This document shows positions 1-40,757 of a stretch of 64,000 nucleotides of DNA, piece after piece (the first letter of the stretch is position 1; each line of letters starts with the position of its first letter). The position numbers and the translations under genes were made by a program. Source of the stretch: Numida meleagris (Eukaryota > Chordata > Aves > Galliformes > Numididae); the NCBI RefSeq assembly GCF_002078875.1, contig NC_034409.1, positions 60,961,244 to 61,025,243 of the forward strand, given 5' to 3'. A model generated the notes under the pieces. It had not been told where the DNA came from, searched no databases, and saw nothing but the letters and a program-made list of their open reading frames with translations.

Positions 1-84
1 CACAAGTTCAACTTCTTGCTGGCTGAAGATGGATCTGTGCTGCCCTTCCTATGGCCCTTTGCGGCCATCGGCAGCAAAACCTGA
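1..84 (+). other. Open frame running off the left edge, unassigned
   Basis: The frame beginning at base 1 is open for 27 codons to TGA at 82-84 (contains FNFLLAEDGSVLPFLW). By human synteny a plus-strand gene (IQSEC3) would end on this side, but I do not recognise this peptide and its length is compatible with chance. Confidence 0.12.
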
Positions 85-3000
85 GGTTTAATGATCAGCG
101 CCTTTCTGAGGCTGCCAGGAAGCTCCTGAGATGTTTGCTGGTTAATCTCTAAGCACTGGCAAGGGTATGCCACATGGCTGTGAGTTTTCAGCTCACTCCA
201 GAGATGTTCTAAAAACATGAGTCCCCAGAGCAGAGCTCCAATGTGCCTGGCGTTCAGGTGAAGATTTTAGACCTGGGGAGACTCAGGTTTCTGATGTATC
301 TGCGCTGTACCCTTCTTGGCCAGCACGGTGACAGGGGGAACCAGGCTCTGGGAACCAGAAGGAAGAGCTACAACAAACACCAGCCATGGGATTTCTGCAG
401 GGAAAAGGACTTTTGTCAGCACTACAGTGCCTATCCATGGGCAGAAGGAGTTAGACTGAATTAAGCAAGAGTAGCTCACTTTGCAAGCAGAATTATTACA
501 GTTTAAAGACCCTTTAGGTGATAGTTGGACATAGTCATGTTGATGCAAGCATGCCTATGTCTGTAGGCTGTTTTGATAAATGTAGTTGAAGTACACAAAC
601 ATATTTCTGCTCCCAGAAGGGACTACGATGATTTAGCTCTAGTGCTTCTAATCCATCCAAAACCAGTGTGAAATGTAACCTGTGTTCAACTTAGCTTAGA
701 CATGATCCTGATGGACTTAATGTAAATTAAAATCAGCATGAATGGGACATAAATAGAAGTGTCCACACACGCTTTAGAAGATTTAACTGAAATCACATAC
801 TGCGTTAAGCCACCTAACTTTAAAGAAAATGCACCCTTAGGTCCAGTTACATCATTGGCATAGCTCTGCCAGGAGAGTGGATGGTTGTTTTTTTTTCCCC
901 TCTTTATTAAGAGGCTTATGCTGATAAAAGCTCTGAGGTGGATGCTTTAAATCAGCATAAGTGCAGTTATACTGGTAGAGCTTCTGTCACTTCCCATTAC
1001 AACCATACAGCAACGCACTCTGACAGGGAGAAAAAGCCTTGTTGTGGAGCACTTGTGCTGCTGTGATAGGTGTAGAGGAGAAACAGGGCAGATCTGGGTG
1101 TAAGACACAAGCCAAGGAAAGGGGACAACAGAAGCAGGATAACCAGTGCCAACCACAGCTACCCTGTCATGGTAAGCAGAAGATTCTCAGAGAGAAGAGC
1201 AGGAGAGATGGGAGAAGATGAAAGCCTGTAGCTAGTGCTGGGACACGCACACATCTCCCTGTGGGAATGGAGGATCCAGGTCTGTATCATGTGAAGGAGA
1301 AGAGGAAGAGTATTCAGGATATTTTTGGGAGCATAAATAGCCCACAGAGAAGGTTAGCTGTCGAAATACCACAGCATTTTAAGAAAAGTGTGTTGAAATG
1401 TCCATGGGAAAAGTTCCTGTTTCTCTCTATAGGGTGAGCCCTTCCAGGACTGGTTATCAGAGCAAACTGTCAGTGAATAAGGAGGAGAGAAAACACCAAG
1501 AGAGACTCTAACATGGGAAAAGCCAAGGCTAGTCTCCTCTCTGAAGTGCAAGGGAAGAGTCAGTGCACATACCCATGTGCAAGGCGATGTTGATGTGTGT
1601 GCAAGCAGGAGGGTCAGGGCAGTGCGGGCATGGGTGAGGGAAAGCACTTCTTGCCTTGCTGCTGCTTGCCCATGTGATGCACACACACAAAGCGAGCCTT
1701 TGTTTGCAGTAATCATATATTTAATCCCCCGGGGGACTTGCTCCTATCAATAGAATTGGACAGCGGGAAATTGCTTTGCCGTCGCTCGATGGGCCGTACA
1801 TACGTCAGCCTGGCCAAGGGACTCTGGCCAGAACAATCCGAAGGTACTGCTGACACCTCTACTTGGGTCGATAAAATGGAATGAACAAGAGGAAATGGGG
1901 AGGAGGGGTGTTTGGAGCAGGAAACCCTTGGCCATTATAAATAAAGTCTTGCTTCCACTGGACAAAGACCTGGGAAGCAGCAGTGGGACTGAGCTCTCCC
2001 ACCTCCAAATACCAGGGAAATGCCCCCCCTTGTCTTGGCCAGCAAAAGAGGCTGGGGTGAGAGTCCTTTGGTTCATACAGAAAATTCTGCTGTGTAAACT
2101 ATGTAAAACTTCAGGCACTAAATAACTGTTAAAATCTCGGTCTGCTTGGCTGGGGCAGGTAATTCACCTAATGAAATAAATTAAAAATAAAATTCCTGGC
2201 ATTGTCCCATCTTGTCGCAGCATAATCAACATTTTCTCAAAGCATTGCTTAAACACCCTGCACCCACAGGCTCTGACAAAAGCTAGACAGGTCTGAAACT
2301 GGAGGCATGCGCTGCCATGCTTGGGCTCCTGGGCAAGGAGGTTCATGGGGCACAGTGACTGAGGGCTGTCACTGGGTTGCAGTTCCACTTATCTAGTATC
2401 TTACTCTTTTGCTGGCAGCATGTTTAAAGCTGAGCCCTAGGAGAGCAGCCAGCCCAGCGCTGGCAGCAGGACAGATGCCCATAGGGCAGGGCTGTATGAT
2501 GGCATGGGAGGGAGGACTCCATTGCTGTTCCCGTAACAGGAGTGATATCTGCATCGCACTGGAGCCACCATCCTCCAGCCTGTTTGGGAAACTTGTGCCT
2601 CATTCAAAAGTGTAACACAGAAAACTGGGACAGTATGAGTACATTTTCCCCAAAGTTATGGGATTAAACCCCAGCACTGGGCCAGTTCCTATTGCCAGGC
2701 TGCATTCTGCCATCATGGAGAGGTTAAACCACAGTTTTTTGATGAAATTCAGTGTGCCTGCATGTTGCTTACAGTGTCCCAGCACAAATCCTTCTGGTCC
2801 CAAAGATTCCCAGAGCTCCAGCTCTCAGGGCATCCTTACATCAAAGCTAGAGAACTTTGTGCACAGAAGGGATGCTTGCTTTGGATGGGGTGGTTATGGT
2901 CCTTCTCCAGGGTGCAGGAAAGTGACAGGTTGCTTTTTGTTTGGAGGGTGGGTTTATTTCTCCATGTGAAAAAGAACCCCGTTTCATCTACTGTTAAATA

Positions 3001-3904
3001 CAAGCTTGAGAGAGGCAGAAGACTGCCTTTCATCACTCTTCTGTCTCCAGAGTCCATTACCCACACCATGGCACAACAAAGGCCTCACAATTGATAAAGC
3101 ATACGTTAGAAAAATCTACTGGCTACTGGCAAATAAGGAATGAGAACAAGTACATCTCCAATCCAGAGCAATTGTCCTAGACTGCTATGGGGAGACATTC
3201 CCTGCCCTGGCCATAAATCAGGCTGGGACGGAAATTGTTCTACAGAATTCTTTTAAAAAAGAAGAAAAAAATGAAGAGACTGCATTTCACAGCATGATCT
3301 TACCAAAAGAAAGACAAGCTGAGTTGCCCACAATTGGCTTTGCACAGACACTTATACCGTTTCTCCCTGGGAATCCTTTTCCTTTCCACATAGATTTTCA
3401 TGTGCTGGCTTGACAAACCAGAACAGACAGCTCTGAAAATATGTGCCCTCCTGTGCAGAGACAGTTGTGGGTCAGGCATGCAAAACAGACCAGGATGATG
3501 TCCCAGGAGCAGTCAAGGGGGCAGAGCTTATTCTGGGTTTAAAAACAAAAGGGAAAAAAATAAATTCACCTCCCACCAAGCACAGTTAGAAATATTTCTT
3601 TTCCCTTGTCCACAGCAAGATGTTCAGTAATAAAGTCTTTGACTTGTTGCCCTGTGGAGGGAAGTGGATGGCAGCATGCACACATCTCCCCAGTACCTCA
3701 GGTCTAACGTCTTAATCTTCACTTTTGGAAAGCTTATATTATTTTATCTTCTCATTTGATTAACATTAATCCCTCCTCATCCTGTTGAAACCTTTTTAGC
3801 TAATTAGTACGAGGTAAACTGTTCATAAGTGCATGTAGCCTAATAAACCAAAGAACAGGATGATCTGATGCTCCACATCCTTATTTCTAAATTGCAGGAG
3901 TAAG
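85..3904. other. Intergenic flank, no gene seen
   Basis: Scattered short frames only; none has family motifs or plausible exon boundaries. It contains a small CpG-bearing patch near 1764-1805, and AT-rich DNA around 2100-2260 that could be conserved non-coding sequence. Confidence 0.5.
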
Positions 3905-4975
3905 GATTTGAAGGCTGAACTATTCGGTGGATAAAGAATTGGTTGGGTGGTCGTAGTCAGAGAGTTGTTGTCAACAGCTCTATGTCCAGGTAGAGGCAGG
4001 TCATGACTACTGTCCCCCAGAGGTCTGTCTTGGGCCCGGTGCTCTTCAACATATTTATCAACAACATAGACAGTGGGATTGAGTGTACCCTCAGCAAGTT
4101 TGCTGATGACACCAGGCTAAGTTGTGGAGTTGACACAATAGAAGGGAAGAACACCATCCAAAGGGATCTGGACACACTAGAAAAGTGGGCACACAAGGTT
4201 GAAAACAATGTGTTGCACTGGGGTCAAGATAATCCCAGACATGTGTACAGACTGGGAGAAGAACTTATTGAGAGCAGCCCTGTGGAAAAGGACTTTGGGG
4301 TCTTGATGGACAAGAAGCTGGACATGAGCTAGCAGTGACTGCCTGCAGCCCAGAAGGCCAACAATAATCGTGGGCTGCATCAAAAGAGGAGTAGCCAGTA
4401 AGGTGAGAGAGGGGATTGTCCCCTTCTACTCTGCTCTTATGAGGCCCTGTCTGGAGTACTGTGTCGAAGCCTGGGGTCCCCAGTACCTCAGAAAGGATGT
4501 GGAGCTACTGGAGTGGTCCAGAGGAGGGCCATGAAGATGCTCAGAGGGCTGGAGCACCTCTCCTACGAGGAAAGCCTGAGGGAGTTGGGCTTGTTTAGTT
4601 CGGAGAAGAGAAGGTTCTGGGGAGACCTCACTGTGGCCTTCCAGTGCTTGAAGGGAGCTTACAAGCAGGAGGGGGACCAACTTCTTACACAGTCTGATGG
4701 TAATAGGACAAGAGGAATGGCTTTAATCTAAAAGAAGGGAGATTTAGGCTAAATGTTAGGAAGAAAATTTTTACTCATAGGGCGGTGAGCTGCTGGAACA
4801 GGCTGCCCAGAGAGGTTGTGGATGCCCCATCCCTGGAGGCACTCGAGGCCAGTTTGGATGGGGCACTGAACAGCCTGATTTAGTGGTTGGCAACCCTGCC
4901 CACAGCAGAGTGTTGGAACTAGATGATCTTTAAGGTTTCCCTCAACCTAAGTCATTGTATGATTCTATGATTTTG
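3905..4975 (+). mobile_element. CR1 LINE, 5'-truncated, with reverse-transcriptase fragment
   Basis: About 1.07 kb in plus orientation. Frame fragments show the RT core [17 protein letters not shown] and the catalytic FADDT motif near 4082-4116. Downstream come ORF2 C-terminal remnants ([19 protein letters not shown]) and a 3'UTR ending near 4970 in TGATTCTATGATT. Several stops and shifts make it inactive. GGATGCCCCATCCCTGGAGG places it with the copies at 40583 and 58262. Confidence 0.93.
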
Positions 4976-5267
4976 CAATCCTCTGTCCTCTCCTGGCCCT
5001 TAGCAAAGTGCAATGCACTCATAGGATCTAGGCAAAATCAATAACTTTGCTAAGGATTGAGATGTGGCTCCAAGTCCTTGGTAGTTAATGAAGCTAACCA
5101 CTGCGCTAAGTCTGTGGTGGACACACCTTCTCTTGAGGGGTTGGGGGAGGACAGAGCTACATCTTCAGCTCATCAGGAGCTACAGCAGATCACTGTCCTT
5201 TGCCTGAGGGCTACAATGGCCACCGAGGGCAGGGAGAGGCCTGAGATCCAAGGTCCTCCAAGATGAA

Positions 5268-5527
5268 TCAGAATTATAGAATATCCTTAGGTGGAAGGGA
5301 ACCACTAGGATCATTGAATCCAGCTCCTGGAATGCCAGCAGCTCAGTGCCATGCCCACTGCCCTCTGGTGAAGAACTTTCCCCTAACACTCTGGATGCTT
5401 TATGTCCTTTTTGTACTGTGGCACTCACTCTAAACTGCACCCAGTGCTCAAGGTGAGGCCGCACAGCGCAGAGCAGAGCTGGACAACTCCTCGCCCGCTG
5501 GTAGTGCGGTGAGAAAGGACACTGCAA
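5268..5527 (-). mobile_element. CR1 LINE 3' fragment, minus orientation
   Basis: It begins with a degraded ATAGAAT 3' terminus and GGTGGAAGGGAACCACTAGG, then matches the 3' part of ORF2 read on the minus strand (HLEHWVQF, cf. the CR1 HLEYCVQF). It is strongly diverged and abuts the A run at 5541. Confidence 0.8.
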
Positions 5528-5540
5528 CTCTCCTCCTCAC

Positions 5541-5568
5541 AAAAAAAAAAAAAAAAAAAAAAAAAAAA
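5541..5568. repeat. A28 homopolymer
   Basis: Twenty-eight consecutive A on the plus strand, next to a CR1 fragment. CR1 elements do not end in poly(A), so this is either an independent simple repeat or another retro-insertion's tail. Confidence 0.9.
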
Positions 5569-8500
5569 CCCTACAAGGAGGGCCAAAGTCAAGAAAGTTG
5601 AAGAGATCTTGAAAATGAGAAAATATGCATATTACTTAATGCTAGACAAAGGTAGGAACGCAAGAATTTCTCTCAGAAGCCCTCCAGAGCCTGGCTGTAG
5701 CCTTTCAGGGGCAGCACAGAAGGAGTCCCCATCTGGCTCCTGCTGGCTGCAGCCCTGGGGCCTTGCGAGGGACACCACGGCTTCTCCTCCCTAAGCCAGG
5801 TGCAGGAGGCTGCAGTCCTGCCAGACCAGGAACCACCCTTGGTTGTGTGAGGATCTAAGGGAAGGCACTCAAGAACAACACATTTCTCTCTGAGAAAAAA
5901 CACTAGCCAGAAGGGCTTGGAAAGAGGCTTGCTTGGAGAATACAAGTGTGGACACAACCATTCTGGCTGATGAGGTGAGCTGGCCCAGTTGAAAGTGCCC
6001 AGCAAATAACTCATAAAAACTCAATTACTGTTTGCCATTGTTCAAGGGAAGGAAGGAAGACTGGAAAGCAGGGGAGGGAAGCAGGAGAAGAGAAAAAAAA
6101 TGAGAAGGAAAGAAACAAAGAAGACGAAAGGAAGAAGAAAATTCAAGATATTTTGTTTTCTTTTATTTAAAAAAAATGTTTTCTTGATTTTCCTTGCTGG
6201 AGAGGGTTGGCAGGGGGAATGAATTTCTAATGAAAAACAAAGTAACCGTCCCCCCAAAGGGGTAAAAAAAAAGCCCTGGTAATTAGGAGCTTTACAGATG
6301 TCTTTCTTCACTTCTATACACAGTATTTTTCCACTGACTGGGAGGAGCAGCAGAGAATGATTACTTGGTAACTTCCCTTGGATTTCAGCTTCAAACACTT
6401 TATGTTTTGGCATCTTATCAACAACTATATGAAAACAAATCTCTCCCTCCTTTCCAGTACCACCCCTTCTGATGGTATATATGTACCATGGTGGCTTTTC
6501 TTCAGATAGACATCCAACTCTGACCACAGTGTGGGCATCTTCCAGAGGCTGATAAAGACTGCTCAGATGCTTAGGATGTGTGCAGCAATGCCTGAGATGT
6601 TTGTGTGAGTTCAGCAAACCATTAGTTGATCACTAACTGTGCCTGCATGCAGGGGAGCTTATAGCAGCAAATAAGGTATTTTCCCCTTCTACCCCAGCTG
6701 GGTTGCTTGGGTCACAAGATCACCAGGATCTTTCCCTTGAACTTCCTGCAATTCTGTCAGTCCCATCCAAAGTATCTGGATGAACTTCCCAATCCTGGAA
6801 ATTCTGTCATTTCTTTCAATAATGACAGCAATTCCTCCTCTGACTTTGTTAAAATATGCTGCCTCCTGACAGGGGTGGGATGCTGCTATCAGATTATACA
6901 TAAGCAACAGATAAACCAGTTCATATAGTATTTATTTGCAGTAACATAGCTCCACATCTGTGTTCAAAACTGCAGGGTGATTTGTTTCTATCTAGGATTG
7001 CTGCAGTGTTATCAGACTGTCTTAGGAAAAGGAGTGGCCACACCTCCACCACTTCCCTGGCAAGACACTACCTTACACCTTAAAGGCATGGCAACAGGAG
7101 CCAAGGGGTTGAACATCCTACCAAGGTTCACACAAGAAGCCCTTGTTAACCGAATCTAGATGGCACGATACAGCCCAGCTACTGAACTTGTGTTGATTGG
7201 AGGAGACAAATTTCCTCCTCAAAACCAGTGCCACCATTCTGATGGTAGTTGCCACCAAAACCAGTCCCTCTGTGCGCGGCCCTCCTTTGGGGCTGATGGA
7301 GAGCAAGCACTCATGGACACCTGGGGCTGGTGGCTTCACCAGCTGACCAGGCTGAGCCACCATCACATTGCCACGTGCCTTGGCCTCGCAACATTGGCAA
7401 CCAGGAGCTATTGCTCTGGCTGCAGGTAGGGACCTGCTGCAGAGGGCGGCTCACCCCGCCAAACTGTGAGTAGTACTGCTAGCTAGGAGGGGAAAAATAC
7501 CAGAATGTTTACCGTGGGGCAGGGCTGCAAGAGTCTGGGTTTTAAGCTCTTCCCAAGACCATTGCAGCAACACAACACTTAGCTCCTTAATAAATAAAAT
7601 AAAATAAATGGTGCCTTCTGTGGTGCTGCAGTCCTTCATAGTGAAGAAGAATGAGGCTTGCCAGCTGTCTCTACCTTCTACAGCAAATCATCTCCGATTA
7701 AATGAAAATATCCCAGAGAGGTACAAATTCTGATGTTTGACTTTCAGCGTTCATTTCACCAACGGTTTTTAGATTTTAAAGGAAAGGAAAGTTAATGGGG
7801 AAAAAATTCCCCTATGCTAATTCACCAGTTAAACTCACAGAAGACTGCAAAAGATAAGGTTCCCATAGCAATTGGAAAAGGTACTGCACTGCACAGATGA
7901 GACCTGATTTCCCCACTTTCTTTCAGCGCTGGCAGTTTATCTCCACACAGCATGGGGATGCGCAATTACTTGGAAGGAGGAACAAGAGGAAGGAGCCTGT
8001 GGCACCTGCGATTCTCTTTAATGGTAATTCTCCTGCGTGCTGTGATATGGCACTATTGCAAGGCAGACCCAAAGCCAGTGTGCGTTCCCTGGACCATGGT
8101 AAATGGTCTGGGGAGATACTGCTGCTGGCTTTTGTGAAATCTCAATAGGCATTCAGGTAGGCTTTGTCACTGAGTGTTCAGGCCTCACGTGTGACATAAC
8201 AGCCTCTGCAAGTCAGAGCTGTGTGGCTCCAAACGTCGCATCCCCATGATGTCCCTCCCGGCCATCGCACTGCAATCACAACCACCCTGGCAACAGGGAA
8301 CGTTTAATTTGACACAGTCTGCTGCCAATGAAGTCATCTTAGCTATTAATTATCCCTTTATCTCTTCTGAGCTTATGATTATTGTACTCGATTGTGCCTG
8401 CTATGTCCCCTGAGCAGTTACTGGCAGCAGAGCCGAGGCAGCACAGTCCTTCTCCCACTCTTGCCCCAAAGCTACTCTGCAGCACAGAAACAGGCCCATC

Positions 8501-9052
8501 AACTCCTTCATTAATTCCTCCATAAAATGCCCCAGCAGTGCAGTTAAATTTGTGGGCGTGAAGTCCCCAGGGTCCCATTTCTCTTTGCTGTGCTGCAGCT
8601 CATTTTTAACCAACCTGCTCTGGGACTTGGCCTGCACTCCATGATTTCGCTGAGAGAATCACCAAAGATTCAGCTGTTTCACTCTTGGATATATGTTCAC
8701 TGGCCAGTGTGGGTCTGACTAGGAGCACACCCCCGGGATAGTTAGCCCTCACCCCCTTTCCACTCAGAGTCTGCTGTGAGATCCAGTGTCAATAACTGTG
8801 TTCGTACCTAGTGCCCTGTCACTCTTCCGGTTCAGAGACAGCTGAAGCCATCACTACTAACTCTGCTGCCTCCTTTCATCACTGACTGTGAAACCTTACT
8901 GGATCCTTCTCCCTTGGATGTAGGTGACCTAGAAATACGCTTCCCTTTGTCATCTTCATGCTTCTTATGTACTTCTGAACCACCTCACTTATTTCCTGTG
9001 CTAGCACCCCATCATTTGTGTCTTTGCATCCCTAGCTTTGCTCCTGCACAAC
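5569..9052. other. Flank 3' of SLC6A12, no gene seen
   Basis: A 191-codon minus-strand frame at 6042-6617 is mostly low-complexity and matches nothing I know. At 8290-8660 the sequence is AT/homeobox-site rich and could be conserved regulatory DNA. No RNA gene recognised. Confidence 0.5.
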
Positions 9053-9058
9053 TTTATT
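9053..9058 (-). terminator. SLC6A12: Candidate poly(A) signal of SLC6A12
   Basis: TTTATT on the plus strand, AATAAA in the gene direction, 305 nt after the stop codon. It is the only exact hexamer I see in the first 1 kb of 3' flank. It implies a 3'UTR of roughly 0.33 kb containing the CA repeat at 9115-9148. Confidence 0.5.
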
Positions 9059-9110
9059 CTCTGCTCTCTCTCACCACTGTGGTTTCTTTTCCTCCTCCCA
9101 ACACATCTGA

Positions 9111-9114
<4 letters not shown>

Positions 9115-9148
<34 letters not shown>
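9115..9148. repeat. (TG)17 microsatellite in SLC6A12 3'UTR
   Basis: 34 nt of TG on the plus strand, CA in the mRNA, lying between the stop codon and the candidate poly(A) signal. Confidence 0.95.
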
Positions 9149-9149
<1 letters not shown>

Positions 9150-9362
9150 TGGGGGAGGGTTAGCTCTTTTTTTTGTTACTATATTTCCTTTTTGCATTTC
9201 TTTCCATCTCCATCAGTGTCAGTTCTGAGGACCCCTCTGGCAGCTGGCTGGAGTCAGAGGTGTCCCATGTGAAGGACAGAAGGGAAGAGTCCAGGAAAAG
9301 AAACCACTTCAGGAAGGAGAGAGCGAATCAACCCAGAGTACGAAGGCAATATCACCAGTGCC

Positions 9363-36667
<27,305 letters not shown>

Positions 36668-38386
36668 GGCTCTGTGGGACAGAGGAGAAATAGAGTGCAT
36701 GTGTAGGGAGCTGCTGGCAGGAGAAGTAGCGAGGGGAGCAGTCACAACAACAGACCCATTCCTACTATCACCATGAATGAAAAAGTGAAGGAAAAATTTG
36801 CACTGAAAAATTTAGCAGGAGAAAGCACAGTTATGGAATCACAGAGCAAATTCACTCACTGCTTGAGGAGGCACACTGAATATGCCTGGGCCTACGAGGT
36901 GGCGCAAGGAAGACATCCTCCAATCTGTACTGAATTCTGAATTATGCGTAGTATCATCTTAATTAAGTGAGGTTAGCAGTTTCTTGTTGCAAAATACAAT
37001 TTTCTATTGTACACAGTGTCCTTTTAACTGGCCAGTTAGTCTAAATCTAGCCTAAATTCACTCAGGCCTTACTGAATCTCCTTGTTGACATTTTCACATT
37101 GATTCCCAGCATTTGATTATAAAGAGAAGATTAAGTGTAAAGACAGGAATCTTTTTTGACCCATCTGAAATAATCCTCCTCAAAAGCATGCTCTAATAGG
37201 TTACCTGGTATAAGGATGCACATGGAAAGCACAGACCTAATACGAACAGGGTAGATGATGAACTGTGCCAGGGAAGTCCTGGCTGTAGCTACATCTGGCT
37301 TGTGGCTTCGCTGAGCAGAAGTTGGCCTTGGAAGGGCTGACTGGTGTCAGCAAGGGATAGATGTTCCCATGCTTGAATTAGGAAGTTACACTGGAAATAA
37401 ATCTCTCCAAAGCAGCAACATCGCTGTTAAAGACTTCCACTCCCACTATCTGTAAGTGCAAAGAAACCAGGGCTTTGTCTCTTCACCTTAGTTTGCTGGT
37501 GGTTTGATAGGTATTTAAACAGCACATCTATTCTTTTCCTCTGTGAATCCTAAGGGGCCGTCCCCATTACCAAGGATCAGCAGAGACAGGGATCTGTGCT
37601 GCCCACACTGTTCATCTCTTCCTCTGTCCATCGATCTCCTCTGGACCACTGTAGCTGGATCTCCCTCAGGTGAAGTCCAGGCATGGCTCTGTAAGTGACT
37701 CAGTCCAGGGACCCCTCCCAGCCAGTAGAATGAGCAATACCTCACCATGCTTGACTCCACCTTACAGGACCTCCAAACCCATCTAACAATCTTTTGCAAT
37801 CTCAGGTAGAACCAGGATACCATTCTCTCCCTCCTTGTACATTCTCTCCAGTTTTCTCACTTAGGGCTAGTCAGCTCATGGGCAGTAAAGACAATCAGGA
37901 AGCCTCAGGCAACTGGGAATAACAACACGTATTGTCTTATCAACAAGCTGGCCCAGCAGCATACAAACATCACAGCATTTCTTTTGGTGTTGTGTTCAAT
38001 AGGGTGAGAGGGAAGCAGGATCACATTGGCCATGCTTGCACTTGCTTCATACAAGTCAGCATTGTTATCACTGTGTCTCATTTGCTTCTGCAAGTTGCCT
38101 AACGCAAATGAAATGATTTCCTAAATGCTAACCCTCTGGATATATCAGGTCCTCAGGCAGAGAGAGACACTTGCATATGAAAAGACAATTTTTAGTGAAT
38201 GTGTGTAGCAAAGCAAGCAGGTTTTGGCAGAAGGCGTGTTTTTTGCCTCTGTCATTCAAGTACAGAAAAGAAACCAGATCACAGCATAAAACACCAATTG
38301 CTCTGTAAATGCCCAGGTCTTTGTTTCACCATCTGTCTTTGTGTCACAGGGCCCCTACTCTTCCCTTTGACATCAGCAGCATATTT

Positions 38387-38972
38387 CATAGAATCATAGA
38401 ATCTCTCGAGTTGGAAGGGACTCACAAGGTTCATTGAGTCCAACCCCTGGCTCCACACAGCACCACCAAAACTCAGACCCTGTGTCTGAGAGCAGTGTCC
38501 CAATGCCCCTTGAACTCTGGCACTTGGGGCCGTTCCCACTGCCCTGGGCAGCCTGTTCCATGCCCACCGCCCTCTGGTGCAGAACCTGTCCCTAACCCCC
38601 AGCTGCTCCTCCCCTGACACAGCTCCGTGTCGTTGCCTCGGGCCCTGTTGCTGTCACAGAGAGCAGAGCTCAGCGCTGCCCCTCCGCTCCCTGTGAGGTG
38701 CTGCAGCCGCCATGAGGCCTCCCCTCAGCTCCTCTGCTCTGGGCTGAGCAAACCCAGGGGCTTCAGCCACTCTTCACACACCCGCCCCTCCAGAACCTTC
38801 CCCCTCTTTATAGCCCTCCTTTGGACACACTCTCATTGTTTTATGCCCTTTTTCTACTGTGGCACTTCAAACTGCACACAAGTGCTCAAGGTGAGGCTCC
38901 ACTAGTGCAGTGTGGAGTGGGACAGTCACTTCCCTCAACCAGCTGGCAATGCTGTGCTCCATGCACCCCAGC
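38387..38972 (-). mobile_element. CR1 LINE 3' part, minus orientation
   Basis: It starts with TTTCATAGAATCATAGAATC and GAGTTGGAAGGGACTCACAA, typical of the reverse of a CR1 3' end, and continues through diverged ORF2 to CAATGCTGTGCTCCATGCAC. Related to the 5268 copy. Confidence 0.92.
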
Positions 38973-40582
38973 AGAGTCCTTTCCATGGACTGTGAAGGCA
39001 GGAGACTGAATCACATACAAAGCTCTAACACTGCCTTTAGTAAGATGAGCTGCAGCAAGAGCAGTGGGGTATGAAGCACAGAGAAGGGCAGTTAAGGGCC
39101 ATTGGAGGCCATTTTCCTGGCTACATGACTGCCTGCTGAAAAACAGTGCGCAAAGATTCTGATTCCCTGTCAAACCTGAAAGCTTTTCAGCCCCAGCTTT
39201 GCCCCTTCCACTTTGCTTCCCTGCTGGGCTGGATGTGGAGGAGAAGGGCTAGGCTCTGCCACCAGCCTTTTCCCGGCTTCTGAAGGACCCTCTCTCTGCT
39301 GCCTGCCTGCTGCAGGGCTGCCAGCTGGCTCATCAGTTCATTCAGATGCTGCAGCACAGCCTCCTCGGCTCTGAGAGTAGCAGAGCTCCTCGCACTGTCA
39401 AATGGGAGAGAAAAAATAACACGTACTTAATGAAACATGTTTGATCTGTCACAGTCCTTGGCATGTCCCAATTTGCTGCAGTCCAGGGCACATTATCAAG
39501 TACAATGATGCTTAAGTCTGGGCTTATTGAGGATGTCATGAGAATCTGACAGGAGAGGACTTAGCTAATTCTTTGCTTTTGTTCTTTTAATGCAAGGAAA
39601 TCCAAGAAGCAGCCTATTTCTACTAATATTTGTGTTTTCCCTGGCTGTATGTTAGCCTTGTCTCACAGAAGGGCAGGTAAGCTCACCTTAGCCACCTCCT
39701 CTGCCCAACCCAGGAGGCAGTGATGAATGCCAGCCCAGAGACCCAGCACTGCTACCAGGAGGTCTGGAGCAGGACGTGGGCTCTGACCCCATCCTCTGGC
39801 CCCTGAACAGGCCAAGACGAAGTGTAGAATCTGGAATGCTGTCCTAGGAAAGCATGGATCAGCAGGGGACATGCTGCGCTTGTTGGTATATTTTCCTATT
39901 GCAAAAAAGGAGGAATTACCCAAGCTGTGGAAATAAACCTTTTCAAATGGGTACAGCTGGTACATTAAACTAGTGCCCAAAGTTTGGGCCCTTTGTGCCT
40001 CAAGCTCCCATTTCTCCCTTCCCAAGCAAAGTGACATACAGCATTACGCATCATATTTCCCTCCTCTGCATTGCCTGCTGTTTCTATGAGGTAGCCTATT
40101 CACACAACTCCTGCTTCTTTTCTGGAACTTCTACTCCCACTGTGCTCCTGCCCTGTATATTCTCAGGCCAGATGGGGTCTCAAATAGCTTCTTGTTTCCA
40201 GCTAGGAACAATATGAGTCTCCCACAGCAGCCCAGACACCCACTGTGTTACATCTTCCCTGACATGCATTTTCTTCTTCCTTTAGATTCTTCTGTCCCTA
40301 ATACACAAGCTTAGAAGGAAGACTTTGCTTCTCACTGCCTGCCATTCTTCTGCTCTCCCTTCACCAAAGTTTGGAGAAAAATCCCCTGGCTCCGTCATTC
40401 TCAACCTCTTTTGTTCTTTTGCCATGAACTCCTTCCCATGGGTGAGATGCCCCTCATGCAGCCCACAGTTCTGCCCCTCATCCACCACCTCCATCCTCTG
40501 ACCTCACCTCCTTCTGATCTCACCAGCCACTTTTCAGAGGTGTCCTGCTGTATTTTCAACCCCCAGAGCATCAACGAGGTGC

Positions 40583-40757
40583 CTGGCACAGGTTATTCAC
40601 AGAGGTGGTGGATGCCCCATCCCCGTAGACACTCAAGGTCAGGCTGGACGGGGCTTTGAGCACCCTGATCTAGCTGTGGGTGTCCCTGTTCATTGCAGGG
40701 GGGTTGGACCAGATGATCTCTAAAAGTCCCTTCCAATTGAAATGATTCCATGATTTT
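40583..40757 (+). mobile_element. CR1 LINE 3' terminus, plus orientation
   Basis: About 175 nt: GAGGTGGTGGATGCCCCATC, then GGGTTGGACCAGATGATCTC, ending GATTCCATGATTTTCC. Severely 5'-truncated. Confidence 0.93.

Noticed and set aside
6042..6617. 191-codon minus-strand frame
   Set aside because: Much of it is the translation of purine-rich low-complexity sequence; no homologous motif.
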